Of a stretch of DNA of 64,000 nt, positions 36,679 through 51,600 are shown in pieces. The translations under genes were made by a program, and so were the position numbers. The DNA lies in assembly GCA_950022655.1 (NCBI GenBank), contig OX465580.1, forward strand, positions 248,001 through 312,000, given 5' to 3'. A model generated the notes under the pieces. That model was not told where the DNA came from. It saw only the letters and a program-made list of their open reading frames with translations, and did no database searches. Source of the DNA: Alentia gelatinosa (lineage: Eukaryota; Annelida; Polychaeta; Phyllodocida; Polynoidae). Every line of letters begins with the position of its first letter. The first letter of the stretch is position 1.

Positions 36679-39600
36679 CATCCCCACTAACACCCCAATC
36701 ACCCCGCCTGGTGAAGTAATCACCCCCACCAGCCCCACCACTACACACAGAACCTCACCCACCCCGCCTGGTGAAGTAATCACCCCCTGTAGGGTAACAC
36801 CCCCACCACCCCCACCACTACACACAGAAACTCACCCAACCCGCCTGGTGAAGTAATCACCCCCTGTAGGGTAACACCCCCACCACTACACACAGAACCT
36901 CACCCACCCCGCCTGGTGAAGTAATCACCCCCTGTAGGGTAACACCCCCAACACTACACACAGAACCTCACCCACCCTACCTGGTGAAGTAATCACCCCC
37001 TGTAGGGTAACACCCCCACCACTACACACAGAACCTCACCCCCCCCCCCCGCCTGGTGAAGTAATCAGCCCCTGTAGGGTAACACCCCACCACTACACAC
37101 AGAACCTCACCCACCCCACCTGGTGAAGTAATCACCCCCTGTAGGGTAACAACCCCACCACTACACACAGAACCTCACCCACCCCACCTGGTGAGGTAAT
37201 CACCCCCTGTAGGGTAACACCCCACCACTACACACAGAACCTCACCCAACCCGCCTGGTGAAGTAATCACCCCTGTAGGGTAACTCCCCCACCACTACAC
37301 ACAGAACCTCACCCACCCCGCCTGGTCAAGTAATCACCCCCTGTAGGGTAACACCCCCACCACTACACACAGAACCTCACCCGCCCCGCCTGGTAAAGTA
37401 ATCAACCCCTGTAGGGTAACACCCCACCACCCCCGACACTACACACAGAACCTTACCCACCCCGCCTGGTGAAGTAATCACCCCTTGTAGGGTAACACCC
37501 CCACCACTACACACAGAACCTCACCCACCCCACCTGGTGAAGTAATCACCCCCTGTAGGGTAACACCCCCACTACTACACACAGAACCTCACCCATCCCG
37601 CCTGGTGAAGTAATCACCCCCTGTAGGGAACACCCCCACCACTACACAAAGAACCTCACCCACCCCGCCTGGTGAAGTAATCACCCCCTGTAGGGTAACA
37701 CCCCCACCACTACACACAGAACCTCACCCACCCCGCCTGGTGAAGTAATCACCCCCTGTAGGGTAACACCCCACCACTACACACAGAACCTCACCCACCC
37801 CGCCTGGTGAAGTAATCACCCCCTGTAGGGTTACACCCCCACCACTACACACAGAACCTCACCCACCCCGCCTGGTGAAGTAATCACCCCCTGTAGGGTA
37901 ACACCCCCACCACTACACAGAGAACCTCACCCACCCCGCCTGGTGAAGTAATCACCCCCTGTAGGGTAACACCCCCACCACTACACACAGAACCTCACCC
38001 ACCCCGCCTGGTGAAGTAATCACCCCCTGTAGGATAACACCCCCACCACTACACACAGAACCTCACCCATCCCGCATGTTGAAGTAATCACCCCCTGTAG
38101 GATAACACCCCCACCACTACACACAGAACCTCACCCACCCCGCATGTTGAAGTAATCACCCCCTGTAGGCTAACACCCCCACCAGTACACACAGAACCTC
38201 ACCCACCCCGCCTGGTGAAGCAATCACCCCTGTAGGGTAACACCCCCACCACCCCCACCACTACACACAGAAACTCACCCACCCCGCCTGGTGAAGTAAT
38301 CACCCCCTGTAGGGTAACACCCCCACCACCCCCACCACTACACACAGAACCTCACCCACCCCGCCTTGTGAAGTAATCACCCCCTGTAGAATAACACCCC
38401 CACCACCCCCACCACTACACACAGAAACTCACCCAACCCGCCTGGTTAAGTAATCACCCCCTGTAGGGTAACACCCCCACCACTACACACAGAACCTCAC
38501 CCATCCCGCCTGGTGAAGTAATCACCCCCTGTAGGGTAACACCCCCACCACTACACACAGAACCTCACCCACCCCGCCTGGTGAAGTAATCACCCCCTGT
38601 AGGGTAACACCCCCAACACTACACACAGAACCTCACCCACCCTACCTGGTGAAGTAATCACCCCCTGTAGGGTAAAACCCCCACCACTACACACAAAACC
38701 TCACCCAACCCGCCTGGTGAAGTAATCAGCCCCTGTAGGGCACCACCCCCACCACAACACATAGAACCTCACCCACCCCGCCTGGTGAAGTAATCACCCC
38801 CTGTAGGGTAACACCCCCACCACTACACACAGAACCTCACCCAACCCACCTGGTGAAGTAGTCGTCCCCTGTAGGGCACCACCCCCACCACTACACACAG
38901 AACCTCACCCACCCCGCCTGGTGAAGTAATCACCCCCTGTAGGGTAACACCCCCACCACTACACACAGAACCTCACCCACCCCGCCTGGTGAAGTAATCA
39001 CCCCCTGTAGGGTAACACCCCCACCACTACACAAAGAACCTCACCCACCCCGCCTGGTGAAGTAATCAACCCCTGTAGGGTAACACCCCACCACCCCCGA
39101 CACTACACACAACCTCACCCACCCCGCCTGGTGAAGTAATAACCCCCTGTAGGGTAACACCCCCACCACCCCCACCACTACACACAGAACCTCACCCACC
39201 CCACCTGGTGAAGTAATCACCCCCTGTAGGGTAACACCCCCCCCCCCCGCCTGGTGAAGTAATCACCCCCTGTAGGGTAACACCCCACCACTACACACAG
39301 AACCTCACCCACCCCACCTGGTGAAGTAATCACCCCCTGTAGGGTAACACCCCCACCACCCCCACCACTACACACAGAACCTCACCCACCCCGCCTTGTG
39401 AAGTAATCACCCCCTGTAGGGTAACACCCCCCCCCCCGCCTGGTGAAGTAATCACCCCCTGTAGGGTAACACCCCACCACTACACACAGAACCTCACCCA
39501 CCCCACCTGGTGAAGTAATCACCCCCTGTAGGGTAACAACCCCACCACTACACACAGAACCTCACCCACCCCACCTGGTGAAGTAATCACCCCCTGTAGG

Positions 39601-42600
39601 GTAACACCCCACCACTACACACAAAACCTCACCCACCCCGCCTGGTGAAGTAATCACCCCTGTAGGGTAACACCCCACCACTACACACAGAACCTCACCC
39701 ACCCCGCCTGGTGAAGTAATCACCCCTGTAGGGTTACACCCCCACCACTACACACAGAACCTCACCCACCCCGCCTGGTGAAGTAATCACCCCCTGTAGG
39801 GTAACACCCCCACCACTACACACAGAACCTCACCTGCCCCGCCTGGTAAAGTAATCAACCCCTGTAGGGTAACACCCCACCACCCCCGACACTACACACA
39901 GAACCTCACCCACCCCGCCTGGTGAAGTAATAACCCCCTGTAGGGTAACACCCCCACCACCCCCACCACTACACACAGAACCTCACCCACCCCACCTGGT
40001 GAAGTAATCACCCCCTGTAGGGTAACACCCCCACCACTACACACAGAACCTCACCCATCCCGCCTGGTGAAGTAATCACCCCCTGTAGGGTAACACCCCC
40101 ACCACTACACACAGAACCTCACCCACCCCGCCGGGTGAAGTAATCACCCCCTGTAGGGTTACACCCCCACCACTACACACAGAACCTCACCCACCCCGCC
40201 TGGTGAAGTAATCACCCCCTGTAGGGTAACACCCCCACCACTACACAGAGAACCTCACCCACCCCGCCTGGTGAAGTAATCACCCCCTGTAGGGTAACAC
40301 CCCCACCACTACACACAGAACCTCACCCACCCTGCCTGGTGAAGTAATCACCCCCTGTAGGGTAACACCCCCACCACCCCCACCACTACACACAGAACCT
40401 CACCCACCCCGCCTTGTGAAGTAATCACCCCCTGTAGGGTAACACCCCCACCACCCCCACCACTACACACAGAAACTCACCCAACCCGCCTGGTTAAGTA
40501 ATCACCCCCTGTAGGGTAACACCCCCACCACTACACACAGAACCTCACCCACCCCGCCTGGTGAAGTAATCACCCCCTGTAGGGTAACAACCCCACCACT
40601 ACTCACAGAACCTCACCCACCCCACCTGGTAAAGTAATCACCCCCTGTAGGGTAACACCCCACCACTACACACAGAACCTCAACCACCCCGCCTGGTGAA
40701 GTAATCACCCCCTGTAGGGTAACACCCCCACCACTACACACAGAACCTCACCCACCCCGCCTGGTGAAGTAATCACCCCCTGTAGGGTAACATCCCCACC
40801 ACCCCCACCACTACACACAGAACCTCACCCACCCCGCCTGGTGAAGTAATCACCCCCTGTAGGGTAACACCCCCACCACTACACACAGAACCTCACCCGC
40901 CCCGCCTGGTAAAGTAATCAACCCCTGTAGGGTAACACCCCACCACCCCCGACACTACACACAGAACCTCACCCACCCCGCCTGGTGAAGTAATCACCCC
41001 CTGTAGGTTAACACCCCCACCACTACACACAGAACCTCACCCGCCCCGCCTGGTGAAGTAATCACCCCCTGTAGGTTAACACCCCCACCACTACACACAG
41101 AACCTCACCCACCCCGCCTGGTGAAGTAATCACCCCCTGTAGGTTAACACCCCCACCACTACACACAGAACCTCACCCGCCCCGCCTGGTGAAGTAATAA
41201 CCCCCTGTAGGGTAACACACCCACCACCCCCACCACTACACACAGAACCTCACCCACCCCACCTGGTGAAGTAATCACCCCCTGTAGGGTAACACCCCCA
41301 CCACTACACACAGAACCTCACACATCCCGCCTGGTGAAGTAATCACCCCCTGTAGGGTAACACCCCCACCACTACACACAGAACCTCACCCACCCCGCCT
41401 GGTGAAGTAATCACCCCCTGTAGGTTAACACCCCCACCACTACACACAGAACCTCACCCGCCCCGCCTGGTGAAGTAATCACCCCCTGTAGGTTAACACC
41501 CCCACCACTACACACAGAACTTCACCCACCCCGCCTGGTGAAGTAATCACCCCCTGTAGGGTAACACCCCCACCACTACACACAGAACCTCACCCGCCCC
41601 GCCTGGTAAAGTAATCAACCCCTGTAGGGTAACACCCCACCACCCCCGACACTACACACAGAACCTCACCCACCCCGCCTGGTGAAGTAATAACCCCCTG
41701 TAGGGTAACACACCCACCACCCCCACCACTACACACAGAACCTCACCCACCCCACCTGGTGAAGTAATCACCCCCTGTAGGGTAACACCCCCACCACTAC
41801 ACACAGAACCTCACACATCCCGCCTGGTGAAGTAATCACCCCCTGTAGGGTAACACCCCCACCACTACACAAAGAACCTCACCCACCCCGCCTGGTGAAG
41901 TAATCACCCCCTGTAGGGTAACACGCCCACCACTACACACAGAACCTCACCCAACCCGCCTGGTGAAGTAATCACCCCCTGTAGGGTAACAACCCACCAC
42001 TACACACAGAACCTCACCCATCCCGCCTGGTGAAGTAATCACCCCCTGTAGGGTTACACCCCCACCACTACACACAGAACCTCACCCACCCCGCCTGGTG
42101 AAGTAATCACCCCCTGTAGGGTAACACCCCCACCACTACACAGAGAACCTCACCCACCCCGCCTGGTGAAGTAATCACCCCCTGTAGGGTAACACCCCCA
42201 CCACTACACACAGAACCTCACCCACCCCGCCTGGTGAAGTAATCACCCCCTGTAGGATAACACCCCCACCACTACACACAGAACCTCACCCATCCCGCAT
42301 GTTGAAGTAATCACCCCCTGTAGGATAACACCCCCACCACTACACACAGAACCTCACCCACCCCGCACGTTGAAGTAATCACCCCCTGTAGGCTAACACC
42401 CCCACCAGTACACACAGAACCTCACCCACCCCGCCTGGTGAAGCAATCACCCCTGTAGGGTAACACCCCCACCACCCCCACCACTACACACAGAAACTCA
42501 CCCACCCCGCCTGGTGAAGTAATCACCCCCTGTAGGGTAACACCCCCACCACCCCCACCACTACACACAGAACCTCACCCACCCCGCCTTGTGAAGTAAT

Positions 42601-45600
42601 CACCCCCTGTAGGGTAACACCCCCACCACCCCCCACCACTACACACAGAAACTCACCCAACCCGCCTGGTTAAGTAATCACCCCCTGTAGGGTAACACCC
42701 CCACCACTAGTAAGTAACCCAACCCGCCTGGTAAAGTAATCAGCCCCTGTAGGGCACCACCCCCACCACTACACACAGAACCTCACTCACCCAGCCCGCA
42801 TGTTGAAGTAATCACCCCCTGTAGGCTAACACCCCCACCAGTACACACAGAACCTCACCCACCCCGCCTGGTGAAGCAATCACCCCTGTAGGGTAACACC
42901 CCCACCACCCCCACCACTACACACAGAAACTCACCCACCCCGCCTGGTGAAGTAATCACCCCCTGTAGGGTAACACCCCCACCACCCCCACCACTACACA
43001 CAGAACCTCACCCACCCCGCCTTGTGAAGTAATCACCCCCTGTAGGGTAACACCCCCACCACCCCCACCACTACACACAGAAACTCACCCAACCCGCCTG
43101 GTGAAGTAATCACCCCCTGTAGGGTAACACCCCCACCACCCCCACCACTACACATAGAACTTCACCCACCCAACCTGGTGAAGTAATCACCCCCTGTAGG
43201 GTAACACCCCCACCACTACACACAAAACCTCACCCAACCCGCCTGGTGAAGTAATCAGCCCCTGTAGGGCACCACCCCCACCACTACACACAGAACCTCA
43301 CCCACCCAGCCTGGTGAAGTAATCACCCCCTGTAGGGTAACACCCCCACCACAACACATAGAACCTCACCCACCCCGCCTGGTGAAGTAATCAACCCCTG
43401 TAGGGTAACACCCCCACCACTAAACACAGAACCTCACCCAACCCGCCTGGTGAAGTAATCAGCCCCTGTAGGGCACCACCCCCACCACAACACACAGAAC
43501 CTCACCCACCCCGCCTAGTGAAGTAATCACCCCCTGTAGGGTAACACCCCCACCACTACATACAGAACCTCACCCACCCCGCCTGGTGAAGTAATCACCC
43601 CCTGTAGGGTAACACCCCACCACTACACACAGAACCTCACCCACCCCGCCTGGTGAAGTAATCACCCCTGTAGGGTAACACCCCCACCACTACACACAGA
43701 ACCTCACCCACCCCGCCTGGTGAAGTAATCACCCCCTGTAGGGTAACAACCCCACCACTACACACAGAACCTCACCCACCCCGCCTGGTGAAGTAATCAC
43801 CCCTGTAGGGTAACACCCCCACCACTACAAACAGAACCTCACCCACCCCGCCTGGTGAAGTAATCACCCCCTGTAGGGTTACACCCCCACCACTACACAC
43901 AGAACCTCACCCACCCCGCCTGGTGAAGTAATCACCCCCTGTAGGGTAACATCCCCACCACTACACACAGAACCTCACCCGCCCCGCCTGGTAAAGTAAT
44001 CAACCCCTGTAGGGTAACACCCCACCACCCCCGACACTACACACAGAACCTCACCCACCCCGCCTGGTGAAGTAATAACCACCTGTAGGGTAACACCCCC
44101 ACCACCCCCACCACTACACACAGAACCTCACCCACCCCACCTGGTGAAGTAATCACCCCCTGTAGGGTAACACCCCCACCACTACACACAGAACCTCACC
44201 CATCCCGCATGTTGAAGTAATCACCCCCTGTAGGCTAACACCCAAACCACTACACAAAGAACCTCGCCCACCCCGCCTGGTGATGTAATCACCCCCTGTA
44301 GGGTAACACCCCCACCACTACACACAAAACCTCACCCACCCCGCCTGGTGATGTAATCACCCCCTGTAGGGTAACACCCCCACCACTACACACAGAACCT
44401 CACCCACCCTGCCTGGTGAATTAATCACCCCCTGTAGGCTAACACCCCAACCACTACACAAAGAACCTCACCCACCCCGCCTGGTGAAGTAATCACCCCC
44501 TGTAGGGTAACACCCCCACCACTACACACAGAACCTCACCCACCCCGCCTTCTGAAGTAATCACCCCCTGAAGGGTAACACCCCCACCACTACACGCAGA
44601 ACCTCACCCATCCCGCCTGGTGAAGTAATCACACCCTGTAGGGTAACACCCCCACCACCCCCACCACTACACACAGAACCACACCCACCCCGCCTGGTGA
44701 AGTAATCACCCCTGTAGGGTAACACCCCCACCACTACACGCAGAACCTCACCCACCCCGCCTGGTGAAGTAATCACCCCTGTAGGGTAACACCCCCACCA
44801 CTACACACAGAACCTCACCCACCCCACCTGGTGAAGTAATCACCCCCTGTAGGGTAACATCCCCACCACTACACACAGAACCTCACCCAACCCACCTGGT
44901 GAAGTAATCGTCCCCTGTAGGGCACCACCCCCACCACTACACACAAAACCTCACCCACCCCGCCTGGTGAAGTAATCAACCCCTGTAGGGTAACACCCCA
45001 ACCACCCCCACCACTACACACAGAACCTCACCCACCCCGCCTGGTGAAGTAATAACCCCCTGTAGGGTAACACCCCCACCACCCCCACCACTACACATAG
45101 AACCTCACCCACCCAACCTGGTGAAGTAATCACCCCCTGTAGGGTAACACCCCACCATCCCGACCACTACACACAGAACCTCACTCACCCCGCCTGGTGA
45201 AATAATCACCCCCTGTAGGGTAACACCCCCACCACTACACACAGAACCTCACCCACCCCGCCTGGTGAAGTAATCAGCCCCTGTAGGGCACCACCCCTAC
45301 CACTACACACAGAACCTCACCCACCCCGCCTGGTAAAGTAATCACCCCCTGTAGGGTAACACCCCAACCACTACACATAGAACCTCACCCACCCCGCCTG
45401 GTGAAGTAATCACCCCGTTTAGGGTAACAACCCCACCACTACACACAGAACCTTACCCACCCCGCCTGGTGAAGTAATCACCCCCTGTAGGTTAACACCC
45501 CCACCACTACACACAGAACCTCACCCAACCCGCCTGGTGAAGTAATCTACCCCTGTAGGGTAACACCCCCACCACTACAAACAGAACCTCACCCACCCCG

Positions 45601-48600
45601 CCTGGTGAAGTAATCACCCCTGTAGGGTAACACCCCCACCACTACACACAGAACCTCACCCACCCTGCCTGGTGAAGTAATCACCCCCTGTAGGGTAACA
45701 CCCCACCACCCCCGACACTACACACAGAACCTCACCCAACCCCCCTGGTGAAGTAATCACCCCCTGTAGGGTAACACCCCCACCACTACACACAGAACCT
45801 CACCCACCCCGTCCGGTGAAGTAATCACCCCCTGTAGGTTAACACCCCCACCACTACACACAGAACCTCACCCACCCTGCCTGGTGAAGTAATCACCCCC
45901 TGTAGGGTAACACCCCCACCACCCCCACCACTACACACAGAACCTCACCCTGCCCGCCTGGTGAAGTAATCACCCCTGTAGGGTAACACCCCCACCACTA
46001 CACACAGAACCTCACCCACCCCGCCTGGTGAAATAATCACCCCCTGTAGGGTAACACCCCCACCACTACACACAGAACCTCACCCACCCCGCCTGGTGAA
46101 GTAATCAGCCCCTGTAGGGCACCACCCCTACCACTACACACAGAACCTCACCCACCCCGCCTGGTAAAGTAATCACCCCCTGTAGGGTAACACCCCAACC
46201 ACTACACATAGAACCTCACCCACCCCGCCTGGTGAAGTAATCACCCCGTTTAGGGTAACAACCCCACCACTACACACAGAACCTTACCCACCCCGCCTGG
46301 TGAAGTAATCACCCCCTGTAGGTTAACACCCCCACCACTACACACAGAACCTCACCCAACCCGCCTGGTGAAGTAATCTACCCCTGTAGGGTAACACCCC
46401 CACCACTACAAACAGAACCTCACCCACCCCGCCTGGTGAAGTAATCACCCCTGTAGGGTAACACCCCCACCACTACACACAGAACCTCACCCACCCTGCC
46501 TGGTGAAGTAATCACCCCCTGTAGGGTAACACCCCACCACCCCCGACACTACACACAGAACCTCACCCAACCCGCCTGGTGAAGTAATCACCCCCTGTAG
46601 GGTAACACCCCCACCACTACACACAGAACCTCACCCACCCCGTCCGGTGAAGTAATCACCCCCTGTAGGTTAACACCCCCACCACTACACACAGAACCTC
46701 ACCCACCCTGCCTGGTGAAGTAATCACCCCCTGTAGGGTAACACCCCCACCACCCCCACCACTACACACAGAACCTCACCCTGCCCGCCTGGTGAAGTAA
46801 TCACCCCTGTAGGGTAACACCCCCACCACTACACACAGAACCTCACCCACCCCGCCTGGTGAAGTAATCTACCCCTGTAGGGTAACACCCCCACCACTAC
46901 ACACAGAACCTCACCCGCCCCGCCTGGTAAAGTAATCAACCCCTGTAGGGTAACACCCCACCACTACACACAGAACCTCACCCACCCCGCATGTTGAAGT
47001 AATCACCCCCTGTAGGCTAACATCCCCACCACTACACACAGAACCTCACCCACCCCGCCTGGTGAAGTAATCACCACCTGTAGGGTAACACCCCCACCAC
47101 TACACACAGAACCTCACCCACCCCGCCTGGTGAAGTAATCTACCCCTGTAGGGTAACACCCCCACCACTACACACAGAACCTCACCCAACCCGCCTGGTG
47201 AAGTAATCACCCCCTGTAGGGTAACACCCCCACCACTACACACAGAACCTCACCCACCCCGTCTGGTGAAGTAATCACCCCCTGTAGGTTAACACCCCCA
47301 CCACTACACACAGAACCTCACCCACCCTGCCTGGTGAAGTAATCACCCCCTGTAGGGTAACACCCCCACCACCCCCACCACTACACACAGAACCTCACCC
47401 ACCCCGCCTGGTAGAGTAATCACCCTCTGTAGGGTAACACCCCCACAACTACACACAGAACCTCACCCACCCAGCTTGGTGAAGTATTCACCCCTGTAGG
47501 GTAACACCCCCACCACTACACATAGAACCTCACCCACCCCGCCTGGTGAAGTAATCACCCCCTGTAGGGTAACACCCCCACCACTACAGACAGAACCTCA
47601 CCCACCCCGCCTGGTGAAGTAATCACCCCCTGTAGGGTAACACCCCCACCACTACACACAGAACCTCACCCACCCCGCCTGTTGAAGTAATCACCCCCTG
47701 TAGGGTAACACCCCCACCACTACACACAGAACCTCACCCGCCCCGCCTGGTAAAGTAATCAACCCCTGTAGGGTAACACCCCACCAACCCCGACACTACA
47801 CACAGAACCTTACCCACCCCGCCTTGTGAAGTAATCACCCCTTGTAGGGTAACACCCCCACCACTACACACAGAACCTCACCCACCCCACCTGGTGAAGT
47901 AATCACCCCCTGTAGGGTAACACCCCCACTACTACACACAGAACCTCACCCATCCCGCCTGGTGAAGTAATCACCCCCTGTAGGGAACACCCCCACCACT
48001 ACACAAAGAACCTCACCCACCCCGCCTGGTGAAGTAATCACCCCCTGTAGGGTAACACCCCCACCACTACACACAGAACCTCACCCACCCCGCCTGGTGA
48101 AGTAATCACCCCCTGTAGGGTAACACCCCAACACTACACACAGAACCTCACCCACCCCGCCTGGTGAAGTAATCACCCCCTGTAGGGTTACACCCCCACC
48201 ACTACACACAGAACCTCACCCACCCCGCCTGGTGAAGGAATCACCCCCTGTAGGGTAACACCCCCACCACTACACAGAGAACCTCACCCACCCCGCCTGG
48301 TGAAGGAATCACCCCCTGTAGGGTAACACCCCCACCACTACACACAGAACCTCACCCACCCCGCCTGGTGAAGTAATCACCCCCTGTAGGATAACACCCC
48401 CACCACTACACACAGAACCTCACCCATCCCGCATGTTGAAGTAATCATCCCCTGTAGGATAACACCCCCACCACTACACACAGAACCTCACCCACCCCGC
48501 ATGTTGAAGTAATCACCCCCTGTAGGCTACAACCCCCCACCAGTACACACAGAACCTCACCCACCCCGCCTGGTGAAGCAATCACCCCTGTAGGCTAACA

Positions 48601-51600
48601 CCCCCACCACCCCCACCACTACACACAGAAACTCACCCACCCCGCCTGGTGAAGTAATCACCCCCTGTAGGGTAACACCCCCACCACCCCCACCACTACA
48701 CACAGAACCTCACCCACCCCGCCTTGTGAAGTAATCACCCCCTGTAGGGTAACACCCCCACCAACCCCACCACTACACACAGAAACTCACCCAACCCGCC
48801 TGGTTAAGTAATCACCCCCTGTAGGGTAACACCCCCACCACTACACACAGAACCTCACCCATCCCGCCTGGTGAAGTAATCACCCCCTGTAGGGTAACAC
48901 CCCCACCACTACACACAGAACCTCACCCACCCCGCCTGGTGAAGTAATCATCCCCTGTAGGGTAACACCCCCAACACTACACACAGAACCTCACCCACCC
49001 TACCTGGTGAAGTAATCACCCACTGTAGGGTAAAACCCCCACCACTACACACAAAACCTCACCCAACCCGCCTGGTGAAGTAATCAGCCCCTGTAGGGCA
49101 CCACCCCCACCACAACACATAGAACCTCACCCACCCCGCCTGGTGAAGTAATCACCCCCTGTAGGGTAACACCCCCACCACTACACACAGAACCTCACCC
49201 AACCCACCTGGTGAAGTAGTCGTCCCCTGTAGGGCACCACCCCCACCACTACACACAGAACCTCACCCACCCCGCCTGGTGAAGTAATCACCCCCTGTAG
49301 GGTAACACCCCCACCACTACACACAGAACCTCACCCACCCCGCCTGGTGAAGTAATCACCCCCTGTAGGGTAACACCCCCACCACTACACACAGAACCTC
49401 ACCCACCCCGCCTGGTGAAGTAATCAACCCCTGTAGGGTAACACCCCACCACCCCCGACACTACACACAAAACCTCACCCACCCCGCCTGGTGAAGTAAT
49501 AACCCCCTGTAGGGTAACACCCCCACCACCCCCACCACTACACACAGAACCTCACCCACCCCACCTGGTGAAGTAATCACCCCCTGTAGGGTAACACCCC
49601 CCCCCCCCGCCTGGTGAAGTAATCACCCCCTGTAGGGTAACACCCCACCACTACACACAGAACCTCACCCACCCCACCTGGTGAAGTAATCACCCCCTGT
49701 AGGGTAACAACCCCACCACTACACACAGAACCTCACCCACCCCACCTGGTGAAGTAATCACCCCCTGTAGGGTAACACCCCACCACTACACACAGAACCT
49801 CACCCACCCCGCCTGGTGAAGTAATCACCCCTGTAGGGTAACACCCCACCACTACACACAGAACCTCACCCACCCCGCCTGGTGAAGTAATCACCCCCTG
49901 TAGGGTAACACCCCCACCACCCCCACCACTGCACACAGAACCTCACCCACCCCGCCTTGTGAAGTAATCACCCCCTGTAGGGTAACACCCCCCCCCCCCC
50001 GCCTGGTGAAGTAATCACCCCCTGTAGGGTAACACCCCACCACTACACACAGAACCTCACCCACCCCACCTGGTGAAGTAATCACCCCCTGTAGGGTAAC
50101 AACCCCACCACTACACACAGAACCTCACCCACCCCACCTGGTGAAGTAATCACCCCCTGTAGGGTAACACCCCACCACTACACACAAAACCTCACCCACC
50201 CCGCCTGGTGAAGTAATCACCCCTGTAGGGTAACACCCCACCACTAAACACAGAACCTCACCCACCCCGCCTGGTGAAGTAATCACCCCTGTAGGGTTAC
50301 ACCCCCACCACTACACACAGAACCTCACCCACCCCGCCTGGTGAAGTAATCACCCCCTGTAGGGTAACACCCCCACCACTACACACAGAACCTCACCCGC
50401 CCCGCCTGGTAAAGTAATCAACCCCTGTAGGGTAACACCCCCGACACTACACACAGAACCTCACCCACCCCGCCTGGTGAAGTAATAACCCCCTGTAGGG
50501 TAACACCCCCACCACCCCCACCACTACACACAGAACCTCACCCACCCCACCTGGTGAAGTAATCACCCCCTGTAGGGTAACACCCCCACCACTACACACA
50601 GAACCTCACCCATCCCGCCTGGTGAAGTAATCACCCCCTGTAGGGTAACACCCCCACCACTACACACAGAACCTCACCCACCCCGCCTGGTGAAGTAATC
50701 ACCCCCTGTAGGGTAACAACCCACCACTACACACAGAACCTCACCCACCCCGCCTGGTGAAGTAATCACCCCCTGTAGGATAACACCCCCACCACTACAC
50801 ACAGAACCTCACCCATCCTGCATGTTGAAGTAATCACCCCCTGTAGGGTAACACCCCCACCACTACACACAGAACCTCACCCACCCCGCCTGGTGAAGTA
50901 ATCACCCCCTGTAGGGTTACACCCCCACCACTACACACAGAACCTCACCCACCCCGCCTGGTGAAGTAATCACCCCCTGTAGGGTAACACCCCCACCACT
51001 ACACAGAGAACCTCACCCACCCCGCCTGGTGAAGTAATCACCCCCTGTAGGGTAACACCCCCACCACTACACACAGAACCTCACCCACCCCGCCTGGTGA
51101 AGTAATCACCCCCTGTAGGATAACACCCCCACCACTACACACAGAACCTCACCCATCCCGCATGTTGAAGTAATCACCCCCTGTAGGATAACACCCCCAC
51201 CACTACACACAGAACCTCACCCACCCCGCATGTTGAAGTAATCACCCCCTGTAGGCTAACACCCCCACCAGTACACACAGAACCTTACCCATCCCGCCTG
51301 GTGAAGCAATCACCCCTGTAGGGTAACACCCCCACCACCCCCACCACTACACACAGAAACTCACCCACCCCGCCTGGTGAAGTAATCACCCCCTGTAGGG
51401 TAACACCCCCACCACCCCCACCACTACACACAGAACCTCACCCACCCCGCCTTGTGAAGTAATCACCCCCTGTAGGGTAACACCCCCACCACCCCCACCA
51501 CTACACACAGAAACTCACCCAACCCGCCTGGTTAAGTAATCACCCCCTGTAGGGTAACACCCCCACCACTACACACAGAACCTCACCCACCCCGCATGGT

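Noticed and set aside
44561..50118. Minus-strand Gly/Val-rich open frames in the 68-bp satellite
   Set aside because: They are short, arise only where local indels keep a frame open, and repeat the satellite unit. No coding signature.
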